Below, one piece after another: positions 27,955 through 36,373 of a stretch of DNA of 55,336 nucleotides. The position numbers and the translations under genes are program-made. A model generated the notes under the pieces. It was given only the letters and a program-made list of their open reading frames with translations. It was not told the DNA's origin and made no database searches. Positions within the stretch are counted from its first letter, which is position 1. Each line of letters starts with the position of its first letter. Source of the DNA: JANQTF01 sp036835375 (lineage in GTDB: Bacteria > Bacteroidota > Bacteroidia > J057); the NCBI GenBank assembly GCA_036835375.1, contig DAITMB010000018.1, forward strand, positions 1 through 55,336, read 5' to 3'.

Positions 27955-28614
27955 TTAGGCTCCCGGCGCAGTGGCGATCACAGTTCGGCCAGCCTTAACC
28001 ACTTGTCCTAATTCTACTTTCACCTGGCACTCTATCGGCAAGAGTAGGTCAATGCGAGACCCGTATTTGATGAATCCATATTGGGCTCCCTGCTCCACGA
28101 CGTCGCCCTGCTTCACATACCAGCGAATTCTTCGGGCCAAAAAGCCTGCGATCTGCTTATAGGCCACGGTCACCCGCTCATTCGCAGCCACGATGTAGGT
28201 ATGCTCGTTGAGAGATGAAGATTTCGGATCAAAAGCCATGAGAAATTTGCCCGGGTGGTAGTTCACCAATTGGAGCGTCCCTGAAATAGGGTTTCGATTC
28301 ACGTGCACATCCAGTGGCGACATGAAGACACTCACCTGGATCACCGGGCTATGGAAGTAAATGTCGTCCTGCACTTGCTCGATCACCACGACCTTCCCAT
28401 TACAAGGAGAAAGCACATGGGTTTCATCTTGAGAAATGGGGAATTCTGGATTTCTAAAAAAATTGAACACCAGGATCGATAACACCACGCCTAGTAACAA
28501 AAGGGTCCAGCCCAGCAGGGGATGAAGAAAAAAACCACCCGCAATCAGAACTGAGAGGATAAGCAAAGAAACCAAAATGGTGTTACGGCCTTCTTTGTGT
28601 AGTTTTGCAATCAT
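27955..28614 (-). CDS. psd: Phosphatidylserine decarboxylase (short form)
   Basis: This is a 219-residue proenzyme converting phosphatidylserine to phosphatidylethanolamine at the inner membrane. Two hydrophobic segments (about 13-30 and 33-50) anchor it. SPCNGKVV, VFMSPLDVHVNRNP and the C-terminal GSRIDLLLP fit the short Psd type; cleavage between G185 and S186 would create the pyruvoyl cofactor from the serine. The start at 28614 is chosen because a -7 element (28654-28661) lies upstream, inside the longer frame that opens at 28680. PssA, the preceding enzyme of the pathway, is at 48035. Confidence 0.93.
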   Translation of the reverse strand: MIAKLHKEGRNTILVSLLILSVLIAGGFFLHPLLGWTLLLLGVVLSILVFNFFRNPEFPISQDETHVLSPCNGKVVVIEQVQDDIYFHSPVIQVSVFMSPLDVHVNRNPISGTLQLVNYHPGKFLMAFDPKSSSLNEHTYIVAANERVTVAYKQIAGFLARRIRWYVKQGDVVEQGAQYGFIKYGSRIDLLLPIECQVKVELGQVVKAGRTVIATAPGA

Positions 28615-28653
28615 AATCCTATGTTTTGACCTCACATACCAGAGGTTCATGAG

Positions 28654-28661
28654 CAAATATA
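28654..28661 (-). promoter_or_regulatory. -7 box TATATTTG upstream of psd
   Basis: On the minus strand TATATTTG matches TAnnTTTG exactly; transcription would start about 7 nt downstream, leaving a leader of about 30 nt before the psd ATG at 28614. The -33 TTTG is not clear (a TTG lies 16 nt upstream). Confidence 0.45.
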
Positions 28662-28689
28662 GGGTTGAAAAATGATTCAACTCCTACGC

Positions 28690-29091
28690 ATGAAGCTAGA
28701 ACACATCGGAATTGCCGTCCATCGACTCGACACTGCCGAGCCACTTTTTGCCAAGCTTCTACATACCGCTCCCTACAAGCGGGAGTCTGTGGCGAGTGAA
28801 GGCGTGAACACCAGTTTTTTCCAAGTGGGAGAAAGCAAGGTAGAGTTGCTGGAATCAAGTGTGGAAAACGGTGTCATCGCTCGTTTTTTGTCCAAGCGAG
28901 AAGAAGGAATTCACCACCTTGCCTTCGAAGTAGAGGACATTGTGGCCGAAATGGAGCGGCTCCGAGCAGAAGGATTTCGCCTGTTGAATGAAAGTCCCAA
29001 ACGAGGAGCAGACAACAAATGGGTGTGTTTTGTGCATCCAAAGGATGCTGGCGGGGTTTTGATTGAGCTTTGCCAGGAAATCAAGGAGTAA
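28690..29091 (+). CDS. mce: Methylmalonyl-CoA epimerase
   Basis: This is a 133-residue vicinal-oxygen-chelate enzyme interconverting the R and S forms of methylmalonyl-CoA, next to methylmalonyl-CoA mutase in propionate metabolism. The start at 28690 gives MKLEHIGIAVHRLD; 28672 would add six residues. Metal ligands expected in the family are visible: H5, H75/H76 (EGIHHLAFEV) and E126 (GGVLIELCQ). It diverges from psd; no mutase gene is in the window. Confidence 0.9.
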   Translation: MKLEHIGIAVHRLDTAEPLFAKLLHTAPYKRESVASEGVNTSFFQVGESKVELLESSVENGVIARFLSKREEGIHHLAFEVEDIVAEMERLRAEGFRLLNESPKRGADNKWVCFVHPKDAGGVLIELCQEIKE

Positions 29092-29118
29092 GAATTGCAA
29101 ACCCTTTGTCCGAATAGT

Positions 29119-29152
29119 TTTGATTCGGGATTGATCTGATTGACTAGATTTG
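29119..29152 (+). promoter_or_regulatory. Bacteroidota-type promoter for the SLBB export gene
   Basis: TTTG at 29119-29122, a 22-nt spacer and TAGATTTG at 29145-29152 (exact match to TAnnTTTG). The -7 box lies inside the longer reading frame that opens at 29140, which favours the ATG at 29173 as the true start. Confidence 0.5.
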
Positions 29153-29172
29153 CCGGATCCTCATTACTGACC

Positions 29173-32100
29173 ATGCTACAAAAATTTCATCTCTCTTGGA
29201 AGATTGCCCTGCTCGGATGGTTCCTGGCCCTAGGCACCCTCTTGGCCCAACCACCCAGCCCCAGACAGCTTTCTGCTGTGCAGGACCGCGTGCAAGAGTT
29301 GCGGCGCTCAGGAGTTCCTGAAGAACGAATCCTAGAGATCATTCAGGAAGAATTTGCTCCCAAAGGTGCTGATCAACCTCCTGCCTCTCAGGCTCCTACT
29401 GCTCCACAAGAACCTGCGCCACAGGCGTCCCAAGAGTCGGCAGGCACCCCTTCCTCGAGCCCCGCTGCCATACCTCAGGACACGCCGGAGACTGAGTTGG
29501 TACCCATTGCTCCCGATGAACCCATGGAGCAGATGGGCGAGGATGATGATTCTGGCATCTTTGGACATTCTGTGTTTTTGCGGCAACCTATTCTCGATAC
29601 CACCCAGCGACTCACACCGCCGCGTGGCTACATAATCGGTCCAGGAGATGTATTTACCATCTCGATTTACGGGCCAAGTGAGTTGTTTGAGAGTCTGTTT
29701 GTCAAAGAAGATGGATCCATCGTTCGGCAATCGTTTGGTAAAATCTACCTTTCTGGCATGACCTTCGAATCAGCCCGCGACATCTTAGAGCGAAAATATC
29801 GCACGATGGTGGACAATCGCTCCGTGATTGAGATCAGGCTCACACCGAATCCCCGCACCATCGGAGTGAACATCGTGGGTGAAGTACCTAATCCAGGGTT
29901 TTATCAGGTGCCTGCTTCCATGCCTGCCTTTCGGGCGATTATTCAGGCTGGCGGCGTGACCAACGTAGGATCCGTCCGCAACATTCAGGTCAAGCGCAAC
30001 GGAAAAACCGTTCACGTCATCGACATCTATAAATATCTTCTTACGGGCGAATACGAGCAGTTTTACCTTCAAGAAGACGATTTCCTTTTTGTGCCGATCC
30101 AAAGCAAGGTCGTCGCCATTCGGGGATCCGTTACCCGACCCATGCGCTACGAACTCAGGGAAGAGGAAAACCTCCAGGATTTGATTCGATTCGCTGGTGG
30201 CCTCGGCATCAACGCGCAGCGAACCAGCATCAGCTTGCGCAGATTGGAGACGGTATCTACCACAAATGCCTCAGGACCAAACAACAACCGAAATGAAATC
30301 CTCCTCAATCTCGACTTGGATGAGATTGATTCCGGGCCGCTCAAGGATTATCAGCTATTTCAGGGAGACCAAATTTCAGTGAAGAACATTCGTAGAGAGA
30401 CCGTCAACGCAGTGCGGATTTTCGGCAGCATAGTCTATCCAGACACCTATCAGCTGTTTGAAGGGGAGCGGGTTACTGACTTGATTTTTCGTTCAGGTGG
30501 TCTTTCACCCGACGCATACCTCGATCGAGCCTATGTCGTGAGGCGAAGTCAGCGCAACCACGAAGCCCGATACATACCGATTAACCTTAGAAGTATCTAT
30601 CCCGATTCTTTGACCGTCATCAAGGATTCACCCGACAATCTAGCCTTGGAATTCAGGGATGTCGTACTGATTTTTTCTGAATATAGCTTCCTCAAGCGGC
30701 GCTCGCTCACTGTGACGGGAAGGGTTAGAAAACCTGGCACCTACCAGATTTTCCCCTCCATGAGCCTCAAAGATCTGCTTTTCATAGCCGGGGGCCTCTT
30801 GCCGGATGCGGAACTCAACAGCATTGAGCTTTCGGTGGTCACCGAACCAGAAGACATCGACATCGACAACTTTGGTGCTGATGTCACAAACCCGATGGAC
30901 CCGGGAGAACTACCTGATGAAGAAGTAGCGGTAGATAGTGTGCTGGCACCCCTGATCCGAAGGGTGGCCATCCCCGAAAATTGGCAGGATGATGCCTCTT
31001 TGGATACAGTCATGATTTTTGATTTCAACAGAGTAAAAATCTATTCACGCTACGACTTCATTTTTACTCGGGACATCAGCGTGGCAGGTGCCGTCAAAAA
31101 CCCTGGCACCTTCGCAGTGAAGCGAGGCATGACGCTCAAAGACATGCTTTACCTAGTCGGGGGTCTTTCCGAACCTTCAGTATCGAATGAAGTGGAACTC
31201 TACCGCATCATCGGGATCGACGAAAAAGGGAATTTCGGAACCCAGACCGACCGCTCAGAGATCGTTCGCTTTAAACTAGAAGGAGATTGGCGCGAAAGCG
31301 AAATCGCGGATACCTTGGAGGTGACCAGCTTTTACCGCATTGTCGTTCGGTCCGAAACCGAATTTGCCCGGAAAGGATATGTAGCGGTCAAAGGCTTGGT
31401 CAATCGACCGGGTACTTATGAAGTACTTCCAGGAATGTCACTGCGCGACGTGCTTTTCATGGCTGGGGGTCTCGTGCTGGAGTCTGATGCGGACCAAATA
31501 GAGATGTCAAGAATCATCAATGTGCTTGCTCCCAGCGGAGAACTGGTGCCGACACCCGTGGACATTCGCAGGGTGAGCACGAGACAAGATTGGCAATCAG
31601 ATCCAGCCTTAGAGGAAATCAAGATCATTTATTTCGACCAAATCTTTGTTCGTCCTGACCCTGATTTCCAGCTCCAACAGAGCGTTTACGTCCTGGGAGA
31701 AGTGATCACGGAGGGTGAATATACCAAAAATGCCCGAGATGAGCGTCTCAGTTCGCTGGTAGGGCGAGCTAATGGCGTATCAGAGCTAGCCTATCTGGAA
31801 GGAGCCTTTCTGGTGAGAAGAAACGTGGGCAATGTATCCATTCACCTCGAAAAAGCCCTTCGCCGCCCGGGGTCAAAGTATGACTTGCTGCTAATGCCGG
31901 GAGACTCTCTGGTGGTCCCCATGCGAACGGACGCCGTGTCGATCGTCGGCAACGTACTGGAGCCAGGTACTACTGTGATGTTTGACAAAGGGAACAAGAG
32001 ATTCAAATATTATGTGCGGCAAGCCGGCGGATTCGCACGTGGCACCCGCAAGCGAGACTGCACAGTGCAGTATGTCGATGGTAGAGTAAAAAGGGCCAGA

Positions 32101-32301
32101 AGGATTTTACTCATCAGAAAATATCCTCGTGTCGAGCAGGGAGCTGTGGTCGTGGTAGCGGCCAAGCAGGAAAAAGTAGAAAAGGAGGAATCAGCCCCCC
32201 GTGAACGGAGAGACTGGACCATTTCTCCGCAGGAAATCTTGTCTTCCGCAGTAGCTCTCTTAACTTTCGTTCTACTCCTCGATAGGGCGACGGGCAACTG
32301 A
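29173..32301 (+). CDS. Polysaccharide export protein with eight SLBB repeats
   Basis: This is a 1042-residue outer-membrane/periplasmic protein of the Wza-like class. A signal peptide (IALLGWFLALGTLLAQ) is followed by a Pro/Gln/Ala-rich linker (about 65-130), a polysaccharide export domain (YIIGPGDVFTISIYGPSE), and a long train of about eight SLBB units recognisable as GxVxxPGxY...GGL (for example VTGRVRKPGTYQIFPSMSLK, VAGAVKNPGTFAVKRGM, VKGLVNRPGTYEVLPGMS). The end has a hydrophobic helix (EILSSAVALLTFVLLLDRA). Classical Wza has far fewer SLBB units. It probably forms or extends a channel for capsule or exopolysaccharide, with the Wzz-type protein encoded next. Confidence 0.88.
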   Translation: MLQKFHLSWKIALLGWFLALGTLLAQPPSPRQLSAVQDRVQELRRSGVPEERILEIIQEEFAPKGADQPPASQAPTAPQEPAPQASQESAGTPSSSPAAIPQDTPETELVPIAPDEPMEQMGEDDDSGIFGHSVFLRQPILDTTQRLTPPRGYIIGPGDVFTISIYGPSELFESLFVKEDGSIVRQSFGKIYLSGMTFESARDILERKYRTMVDNRSVIEIRLTPNPRTIGVNIVGEVPNPGFYQVPASMPAFRAIIQAGGVTNVGSVRNIQVKRNGKTVHVIDIYKYLLTGEYEQFYLQEDDFLFVPIQSKVVAIRGSVTRPMRYELREEENLQDLIRFAGGLGINAQRTSISLRRLETVSTTNASGPNNNRNEILLNLDLDEIDSGPLKDYQLFQGDQISVKNIRRETVNAVRIFGSIVYPDTYQLFEGERVTDLIFRSGGLSPDAYLDRAYVVRRSQRNHEARYIPINLRSIYPDSLTVIKDSPDNLALEFRDVVLIFSEYSFLKRRSLTVTGRVRKPGTYQIFPSMSLKDLLFIAGGLLPDAELNSIELSVVTEPEDIDIDNFGADVTNPMDPGELPDEEVAVDSVLAPLIRRVAIPENWQDDASLDTVMIFDFNRVKIYSRYDFIFTRDISVAGAVKNPGTFAVKRGMTLKDMLYLVGGLSEPSVSNEVELYRIIGIDEKGNFGTQTDRSEIVRFKLEGDWRESEIADTLEVTSFYRIVVRSETEFARKGYVAVKGLVNRPGTYEVLPGMSLRDVLFMAGGLVLESDADQIEMSRIINVLAPSGELVPTPVDIRRVSTRQDWQSDPALEEIKIIYFDQIFVRPDPDFQLQQSVYVLGEVITEGEYTKNARDERLSSLVGRANGVSELAYLEGAFLVRRNVGNVSIHLEKALRRPGSKYDLLLMPGDSLVVPMRTDAVSIVGNVLEPGTTVMFDKGNKRFKYYVRQAGGFARGTRKRDCTVQYVDGRVKRARRILLIRKYPRVEQGAVVVVAAKQEKVEKEESAPRERRDWTISPQEILSSAVALLTFVLLLDRATGN

Positions 32302-32424
32302 TATATCAGGTACAAGAACTTCGCTAGCTCTGTCCTCAAGGCCAAGTACAGCCTCGAAGTACTTGACCATTCCATCTGCTACACTGAAAAAAATGGTCTC
32401 CTTCTCTAGCAAAACCTCTTCATT

Positions 32425-33465
32425 GTGAAAGCTCAAGACCTATTTGACCACATCGACCTTTACCGCGACACCCTCCGCAGAAGAAAGTGGCTCATCATCC
32501 TTTCTTCAGTGGCTTTGGGTCTGATCATGACGGTCGTTGCCTTCTTGGCCCCGGTTTCGTACCGAGTAAGTACTGTATTTCATCCCGAAACCTTGGACGG
32601 AGGATCGGCAAGTGGCTTCCAAATCCCAGACCCGATTTCTCTGCTGATCGGTAGCAATGACGTGGGGGCTTCGGGTCAACAAATGGTCGGGATCCTCAAA
32701 AGCAAGCGAATCAGTGAAGCCATGGTAGCGGATTCCATCGATTGGAATAATTCCCGACAGCTCATCGCTGACATTGTGATTGCCAAAACGCCCGTTCCCC
32801 TTAAATCTATGATCGTGAATACAGTCTCTCAATGGATCTTCTCCTCCGACTCTCTGCCTTCGGTGGAAAGTAAGGTCATCAAAGCATCTAAGATTCTGAC
32901 CGAAACCCACCAGATTGTCATCACCGATGAAGGTTTCATTTCCTTTTCCCTGAGCTTTCCAGACAGCTACCTCGTCCAGGTCTTTGCAGAGAGATATATT
33001 GATCAGCTTGAGGCATATTACCTCGTACAGAAGACAGATAAGGCCCAGCGAAATGTCGAATTTTTTAGTCAGAGAGCAGATTCTGTAAGGTTGGAACTAA
33101 ACAAAATAGCGGCTGCGAGAGCCAGACAGATTGACCAGGATCAGTATCAAATATTTGCTCGCGACATGATCAAGACTGCTGAGCTTGAGGCCAATCTGGA
33201 CATGCTCAAAGAAATGTACATCCGATTGGTGACTTCGCGGGAACAGTTTATCGCGCAGTTAAAGCGCGATACGCCCGTGATCCAGGTTCTTGACCCGCCA
33301 AAGCCTCCGTTTGGTGTCGAAAAATCATCTCCTCTGAAAAATTTTATTCTCTCATTCATCGGACTCGCCATCTTCTTGTCCATTTGGTTCACCCGTGAGC
33401 TGATCGCGGAGGACCTCAAATCCTTGATTGTAAGGAGTCTGGAAAGCGAAGAGAGCGCTTCGTGA
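32425..33465 (+). CDS. Wzz-type polysaccharide chain-length determinant
   Basis: This is a 346-residue inner-membrane protein. GTG at 32425 is the only plausible start close to the sequence beginning MKAQDLFDHIDLYRDTLRRR. There are two membrane helices, WLIILSSVALGLIMTVVAFL (residues 22-41) and FILSFIGLAIFLSIWF (about 312-327), with a helical periplasmic part between them and the proline-rich VLDPPKPPFGVEKSSPLK motif before the second helix, typical of polysaccharide co-polymerases. No tyrosine-kinase domain is fused. It follows the SLBB gene by 123 nt and likely acts with it in polysaccharide length control and export. Confidence 0.85.
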   Translation: MKAQDLFDHIDLYRDTLRRRKWLIILSSVALGLIMTVVAFLAPVSYRVSTVFHPETLDGGSASGFQIPDPISLLIGSNDVGASGQQMVGILKSKRISEAMVADSIDWNNSRQLIADIVIAKTPVPLKSMIVNTVSQWIFSSDSLPSVESKVIKASKILTETHQIVITDEGFISFSLSFPDSYLVQVFAERYIDQLEAYYLVQKTDKAQRNVEFFSQRADSVRLELNKIAAARARQIDQDQYQIFARDMIKTAELEANLDMLKEMYIRLVTSREQFIAQLKRDTPVIQVLDPPKPPFGVEKSSPLKNFILSFIGLAIFLSIWFTRELIAEDLKSLIVRSLESEESAS

Positions 33466-33502
33466 TCTTAGGCAGAATCGTTTCAGAACTCTACTCCCGA
33501 AC

Positions 33503-35482
33503 CTACTCCAGCGCGAACAAGGGAATATTTCCAAATAAATTGATCGGCATATAAGGATGCTGCCTCCCCTCTGTGAGGTCTCTGACGCGCTCCGAGAGGT
33601 AAAAATTGAGTTCGGCAAGTGTCACCAAAAGGTCTTGGTTCAAATCAGCACTCCCTTGTAAGCCCTCAAGCAACGCCTTCGTAAAGGCTCCATGTCCCCA
33701 CTCTGGGCGCTCATAAGAGAACTCTCGCCCGCTAGAAGAGGTGATCACGGTGACACCGGGCTCTTTATCTGTGAGTTCTTCCAATGCTTGATTGAGATCG
33801 AATGCCTTGATGGAGGCCAATTCCATATAGTCATAGCCCGACTGCCCACTGTGGCAGGCATCCAAAAAAATCAGCTTTTTACAAGGGCTTGCGCTCACGC
33901 CTTCGGTGATATCGCGAATATTAAGCCCGGTCGCAAAGAGGTTATTTTCATCAAAGTCTGTGGGCAGCAAGTAGTGGCTTCCCTTGTTGTCCAGTGCGCC
34001 GTGCGCAGAAAAAAACATCACAATCAGATCTTTTTGAGTGGCTTTTCGCTCCAGGCTGGACAGGGCTTCTTTGATATTGACCAGGGTCGCCTGCTCATTG
34101 GTCAGGACGAGGGTCTCCACCTTCCGAAACAATTTCCCCTTCTGTGTACCAAACTGCTGGGCGACAGCGGCGGCATCGAGGTGCGCAAAATTCAGGCTCA
34201 TGTTGGTGTCCTGATAGTTCGAGACGCCTACCGCCAGGACGTAGAGATCCGGACGAAAGAGAGGGTCATTGGCTGGATCCTCCACTCTGATGACTGGTTG
34301 AGCCTGCTGGGATTCGAAGGGGACAGTTGCCGCGTCGAAGCGCCCCATGCGGTCCGTTTTGAGTAGGCAAATGTCCACCCCACCATGTGAGAAGCTCGCC
34401 GACCCTCCTGTGATCAGAAATCCGCCGTCGGTCGTGGGTGTGACGGAGTGACCATAATCATCTTTCTCGCCCTTGGTTTTGGTCTCCCAGAGCGGGACCA
34501 GTTGCTGATCCAGGCGCAGGAGCCACACATTGGCACGACCTTCTTCGCCCGTTTGCCCCACAGCAATGTATCCGCCTTGCGGCACAACAGCAATGTCATA
34601 CAAGACATCTTTTTCTTTTCCGCCGAAATCCTGCTGCTGAAGTACCCGACCTCCTTCACTGAGCTTGACAAGCCGCCCCTGAAGGCCCAGATCGCCGTCG
34701 AAGCCCCAGCCCAAGGCGAGAATATGTCCTTCTTTGGTCTCCAGGATCGACTCCACTACATCGTTGCCGGGAGACGGGAGTACGACCCGCCACACGCCCT
34801 TGCCTGTGCGATCGAGCCGAACAATGAGCATATCAGCCTTGTTGACTCCGCCAGCGTCTTGGTAACCCCCGATGATAAATCCTTCCTCCTTGGTTTCTTG
34901 AATGGTATAACCCTTTTCGGACTTGGCGGTGCCGTAGGATCGCTGCCAAAGCTCCATGCCCACTGCGTTGAGCCGAAGAAGCCACACGTCACTTTTGCCG
35001 CGCGAAAATGACTCGGAGTAGCCCACCACTGCAAACCCACCGTCGCTGGTCTGGGTAATGGCCTTGGCCTCGTCGCCCTGCTCGCCGCCATAGAGGTGGT
35101 CCCACATGAGTTGTCCGTGGCGATTGACCTGAAATACCCAAGCATTCCGCTGCTTTGTGGCCGGATCCCGGCGGTATCCTGCAATCACCAGATTTCCATC
35201 TCTGGTCTCCACCAGGTCGTTTGCCCAGTCGGAGTCTGGCCCTCCGAATGTCTCCTGCCACTGCATTTGACCCCAAGCATCTACTTTCATCACAAATACG
35301 TCGCTCTTGCCTCGGGTATTAGAAAAAGTAAATCCTGCGAGGGCATAGCCTCCGTCTCGCGTGGGTGTCACAGCGAGGGCATGTTCATCAGCAGGACCGC
35401 CAAAGAATCGAGAAAAAGTGCCCTGCCCTTTGGTCAAAGGCAGGGTTCCTATCAAGATGATTAATAGAAAGATAAGTCTCAT
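33503..35482 (-). CDS. Secreted beta-propeller and caspase-family (C14) fusion
   Basis: This is a 659-residue protein starting at 35482 with signal peptide MRLIFLLIILIGTLPLTKG. Residues about 25-370 are repeats of the form TRDGGYALAGFT..RGKSDVFVMKVD.WGQ..W, predicted to build a propeller. Residues about 411-645 are a caspase-like peptidase: YVLAVGVSNYQD opens it, and the catalytic dyad is visible as H494 (FFSAHGALD) and C543 (FLDACHSGQSG). ITSSSGREFSYE and HGAFTKALLEGL are further family landmarks. There is no T9SS tail, so a periplasmic location is likely. Metacaspase-type specificity for Arg/Lys is possible but not shown. It converges with the Wzz gene. Confidence 0.87.
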   Translation of the reverse strand: MRLIFLLIILIGTLPLTKGQGTFSRFFGGPADEHALAVTPTRDGGYALAGFTFSNTRGKSDVFVMKVDAWGQMQWQETFGGPDSDWANDLVETRDGNLVIAGYRRDPATKQRNAWVFQVNRHGQLMWDHLYGGEQGDEAKAITQTSDGGFAVVGYSESFSRGKSDVWLLRLNAVGMELWQRSYGTAKSEKGYTIQETKEEGFIIGGYQDAGGVNKADMLIVRLDRTGKGVWRVVLPSPGNDVVESILETKEGHILALGWGFDGDLGLQGRLVKLSEGGRVLQQQDFGGKEKDVLYDIAVVPQGGYIAVGQTGEEGRANVWLLRLDQQLVPLWETKTKGEKDDYGHSVTPTTDGGFLITGGSASFSHGGVDICLLKTDRMGRFDAATVPFESQQAQPVIRVEDPANDPLFRPDLYVLAVGVSNYQDTNMSLNFAHLDAAAVAQQFGTQKGKLFRKVETLVLTNEQATLVNIKEALSSLERKATQKDLIVMFFSAHGALDNKGSHYLLPTDFDENNLFATGLNIRDITEGVSASPCKKLIFLDACHSGQSGYDYMELASIKAFDLNQALEELTDKEPGVTVITSSSGREFSYERPEWGHGAFTKALLEGLQGSADLNQDLLVTLAELNFYLSERVRDLTEGRQHPYMPINLFGNIPLFALE

Positions 35483-36129
35483 GCGTGGGAAAATATCATG
35501 ACAACGGAACATTGCATTAACTACGAAAAGTGTGAGCCTCGTGTGGTTCTTTCAATTCTTGGCCTACCACTCAATTTTTGTCAACTGTATCGCGGTGCAT
35601 TCCCTCTTGTGGTTTCGACCATCTACGAAAGTGTTACTTCGAATGGAAGGTGAACCCTTCAGATGGATTGAATAGGTAACGCACCTAGCAGCGAAAAATG
35701 GATACATCGGGTCAGAAACGATACTTGTTGCTCAACGCTTCAATTGCTTGAACAAACATGCTTTTCGCCGTGCAACGTTGCAAGTCTGCTTAACCATACG
35801 AGTCATTTTGTAGCAAGCATTCACTTTGCTGGTTTTTTTTCGTGTTTCCGGCCCTGATCTGGTTCCCTATGAATTGCGGGAAGGCTCATCTTGACCCCAA
35901 GCGAATCTCCCCGTCTCGTATCTTCGTTTGCTAAGATTCGTACGTGCTCTTCGATCTGGAAAGGCATTCTGCTACAAAATCGGTTACTTTCCTCTCGCAT
36001 CGCTCCGGCAACGAGAAATCTGTTCCGGAATTTCATACTTTTTCCTGACATTGATTCCCGGTAATCACCTTGTAACTTGATAGGAATTCCGGTTCATTTC
36101 ATTTTTCCACCCATTTCACTGCCCCACCC
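35483..36129. other. Intergenic region of about 650 nt
   Basis: No convincing gene. It contains a 12-bp palindrome TGCAACGTTGCA (35771-35782) and an inverted pair CCGGAATT (36025-36032) / AATTCCGG (36085-36092) just before the next gene. A 76-residue minus-strand frame at 35821-36051 shows no protein-like pattern. Confidence 0.5.
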
Positions 36130-36369
36130 ATGTACAAAGCAATAGGATACGTTAGCTTGGCCATGAGCATTTTCTTTCTGGTCGCAGCGGTCTTCGTCGC
36201 CGTCACACAGATTCTTCCCATCCCCAATCCGGTCTTTGGCTTCGAATGGACTTACTTCCAAGCCCATCCCGAGCAGTTCAACTATCTGATCGCACTGCTC
36301 CTGGGTGCCTACGGCATCTTCCGATTTCGTAGATCGTACAAATTGGTAAAGAACAACGAAGACCTTTAG
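36130..36369 (+). CDS. Small two-helix membrane protein
   Basis: This is a 79-residue protein with two predicted membrane helices (SLAMSIFFLVAAVFVAVTQI, residues 9-28, and YLIALLLGAYGIFRF, about 52-66), joined by a short aromatic loop (FGFEWTYFQAHPEQF) and ending in a basic tail. It starts at an ATG after a long intergenic region and is followed after only 4 nt by a secreted protein gene, so the two are probably one transcript. Hypothetical; function not recognised. Confidence 0.7.
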   Translation: MYKAIGYVSLAMSIFFLVAAVFVAVTQILPIPNPVFGFEWTYFQAHPEQFNYLIALLLGAYGIFRFRRSYKLVKNNEDL

Positions 36370-36373
36370 CACC

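Noticed and set aside
35821..36051. 76-residue minus-strand frame
   Set aside because: No signal, no protein-like pattern, no neighbour on that strand.
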